This document shows, piece by piece, positions 63,290-64,000 of a DNA stretch of 64,000 nt. This DNA is from an uncultured Clostridia bacterium (GTDB lineage: Bacteria > Bacillota > Clostridia > Christensenellales > Borkfalkiaceae). The position numbers and the translations under genes are program-made. The notes under the pieces are model-generated. The model saw nothing but the letters and a program-made list of their open reading frames with translations, had not been told where the DNA came from and ran no database searches. The stretch spans positions 186,001-250,000 of the forward strand of contig CALVLN010000001.1 in assembly GCA_944338165.1 (NCBI GenBank), read 5' to 3'. Within the stretch, counting starts at the first letter, position 1, and every line of letters starts with the position of its first letter.

Positions 63290-64000
63290 ATGAAGCAACT
63301 CACCATCAATTCCATCCGCGTTCTGGCGGCCGACGCCATCCAGAAAGCAAACTCCGGGCATCCCGGGCTGCCGCTCGGCAGCGCGCCCATTGCCTATGCG
63401 CTGTGGCAGAACTTCCTCAAGTTCAACCCCAAAGATCCCGCCTGGGACGACCGCGACCGCTTCGTCCTCTCCGCGGGGCACGGGTCCATGCTTGAATATG
63501 CCCTCCTTTACCTGTATAAGTTCGGGCTGAAAAAGGAAGATCTGACGGAGTTCCGCCAGCTCGGCTCCAAAACGCCGGGGCACCCCGAATATCGCCACAC
63601 GCCCGGCGTGGAAACGACGACCGGCCCCCTCGGCCAGGGCATCGCCAACGCCGTGGGCATGGCTGCCGCCGAAGCGCACCTTGCCGCGATCTTCAACCGC
63701 GAAGGATTCCCCGTCGTCGATCACTTCACCTACGCGCTGTGCGGGGACGGATGCCTGGAAGAAGGCATTTCCTATGAAGCATGCTCCTTTGCGGGCACGC
63801 ACGAGCTGGGCAAGCTCATCCTCTTTTACGACGACAACGACATCACCATCGAGGGCGACACGGACGTCACCTTCACGGAGGACGTGGGCGCGCGCTTTGC
63901 CGCACAGAACTGGCAGGTCATCAAGGTCGACCTCGTCGCCCATCCCGACAACGTAGTCATGCTCACCAACGCCATCCGCAAGGCACAGAAGGAGCGCAGG
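63290..64000 (+). CDS. tkt: Transketolase, N-terminal part (runs off the window)
   Basis: 237 residues of the TPP-binding domain are inside the window; the rest lies past the right edge. [53 protein letters not shown], the TPP/metal motif [14 protein letters not shown] and [12 protein letters not shown] match full-length bacterial transketolase. It moves two-carbon units in the pentose phosphate pathway. GGAGG lies 10 bases before the ATG. No change in frame is seen. Confidence 0.95.
   Translation, partial: MKQLTINSIRVLAADAIQKANSGHPGLPLGSAPIAYALWQNFLKFNPKDPAWDDRDRFVLSAGHGSMLEYALLYLYKFGLKKEDLTEFRQLGSKTPGHPEYRHTPGVETTTGPLGQGIANAVGMAAAEAHLAAIFNREGFPVVDHFTYALCGDGCLEEGISYEACSFAGTHELGKLILFYDDNDITIEGDTDVTFTEDVGARFAAQNWQVIKVDLVAHPDNVVMLTNAIRKAQKERR

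Overview
This 64 kb window is a GC-rich (about 60%) chromosomal segment, almost certainly from an anaerobic, fermentative member of the Clostridia (Bacillota). The indications are an Rnf complex in the acetogen/clostridial order C-D-G-E-A-B, a three-subunit electron-bifurcating [FeFe]-hydrogenase, RNase Y, a Spo0A homologue, SpoIIIE/FtsK, two Feo iron systems, a probable Re-citrate synthase, strong AGGAGG-type ribosome sites and textbook sigma-A promoters. I cannot name a genus; an uncultured gut lineage such as Christensenellales is a guess. No rRNA, tRNA, CRISPR array, prophage or insertion sequence was recognised. No stretch above 300 bases is empty; the larger gaps (about 160-270 bases) hold promoters, operators, terminators and one riboswitch.

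Layout. 1-3.6 kb (minus): RNA methyltransferase (cut by the window edge), CNNM/CorC-type membrane protein, small Cys protein, TtcA-like PP-loop enzyme and a thioredoxin-reductase-like flavoprotein. 3.7-10.2 kb (plus): Gx transporter and rnfCDGEAB, in which RnfG carries two extra, nearly identical FMN-binding domains. 10.2-15.4 kb (minus): small membrane protein, Re-citrate-synthase-like enzyme, and feoA-feoA-feoB with the FeoB-associated Cys protein behind three copies of a 16-bp palindrome. 15.6-17.5 kb (plus): YtrA-type GntR regulator and ABC transporter. 17.6-22.5 kb (minus): an unknown protein, guaB, guaA and a second GMP synthase without a glutaminase domain. 22.7-24.3 kb: lipoprotein and papain-like hydrolase. 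24.4-27.6 kb (minus): lepA, mini-alkyltransferase, hemW. 27.8-34.8 kb (plus): ilvA-ridA, the hydrogenase operon and an EamA exporter.

34.8-43.5 kb (minus): ade, GNAT-RdgB fusion and a phosphoesterase; a metal P-type ATPase with an ArsR/SmtB-type operator; and a second, divergent feoA-feoB unit followed by a pseudouridine synthase. 43.6-45.6 kb: Cys-rich protein and rny. 45.8-55.1 kb (minus): a tightly packed ftsK-rimO-pgsA-cinA-recA-nadE run. 55.2-61.6 kb (minus): a Spo0A homologue with a degenerate receiver, proS-asnS, a cobalamin-riboswitch-controlled DUF4430 lipoprotein plus ECF S component, and degV. 61.7-64 kb (plus): phosphohexomutase and the start of transketolase.

How it fits together. 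Reduced ferredoxin is the shared currency: Rnf couples its oxidation by NAD+ to ion pumping, while HydABC links ferredoxin and NADH to H2. Two Feo systems would supply iron for the many Fe-S proteins. The points most worth following up are the triple-FMN RnfG, the Spo0A with a non-phosphorylatable receiver, three promoters placed so close to the start codon that the mRNAs should be leaderless, the palindrome array before feoA, the degenerate second FeoB, and the glutaminase-less GMP synthase.
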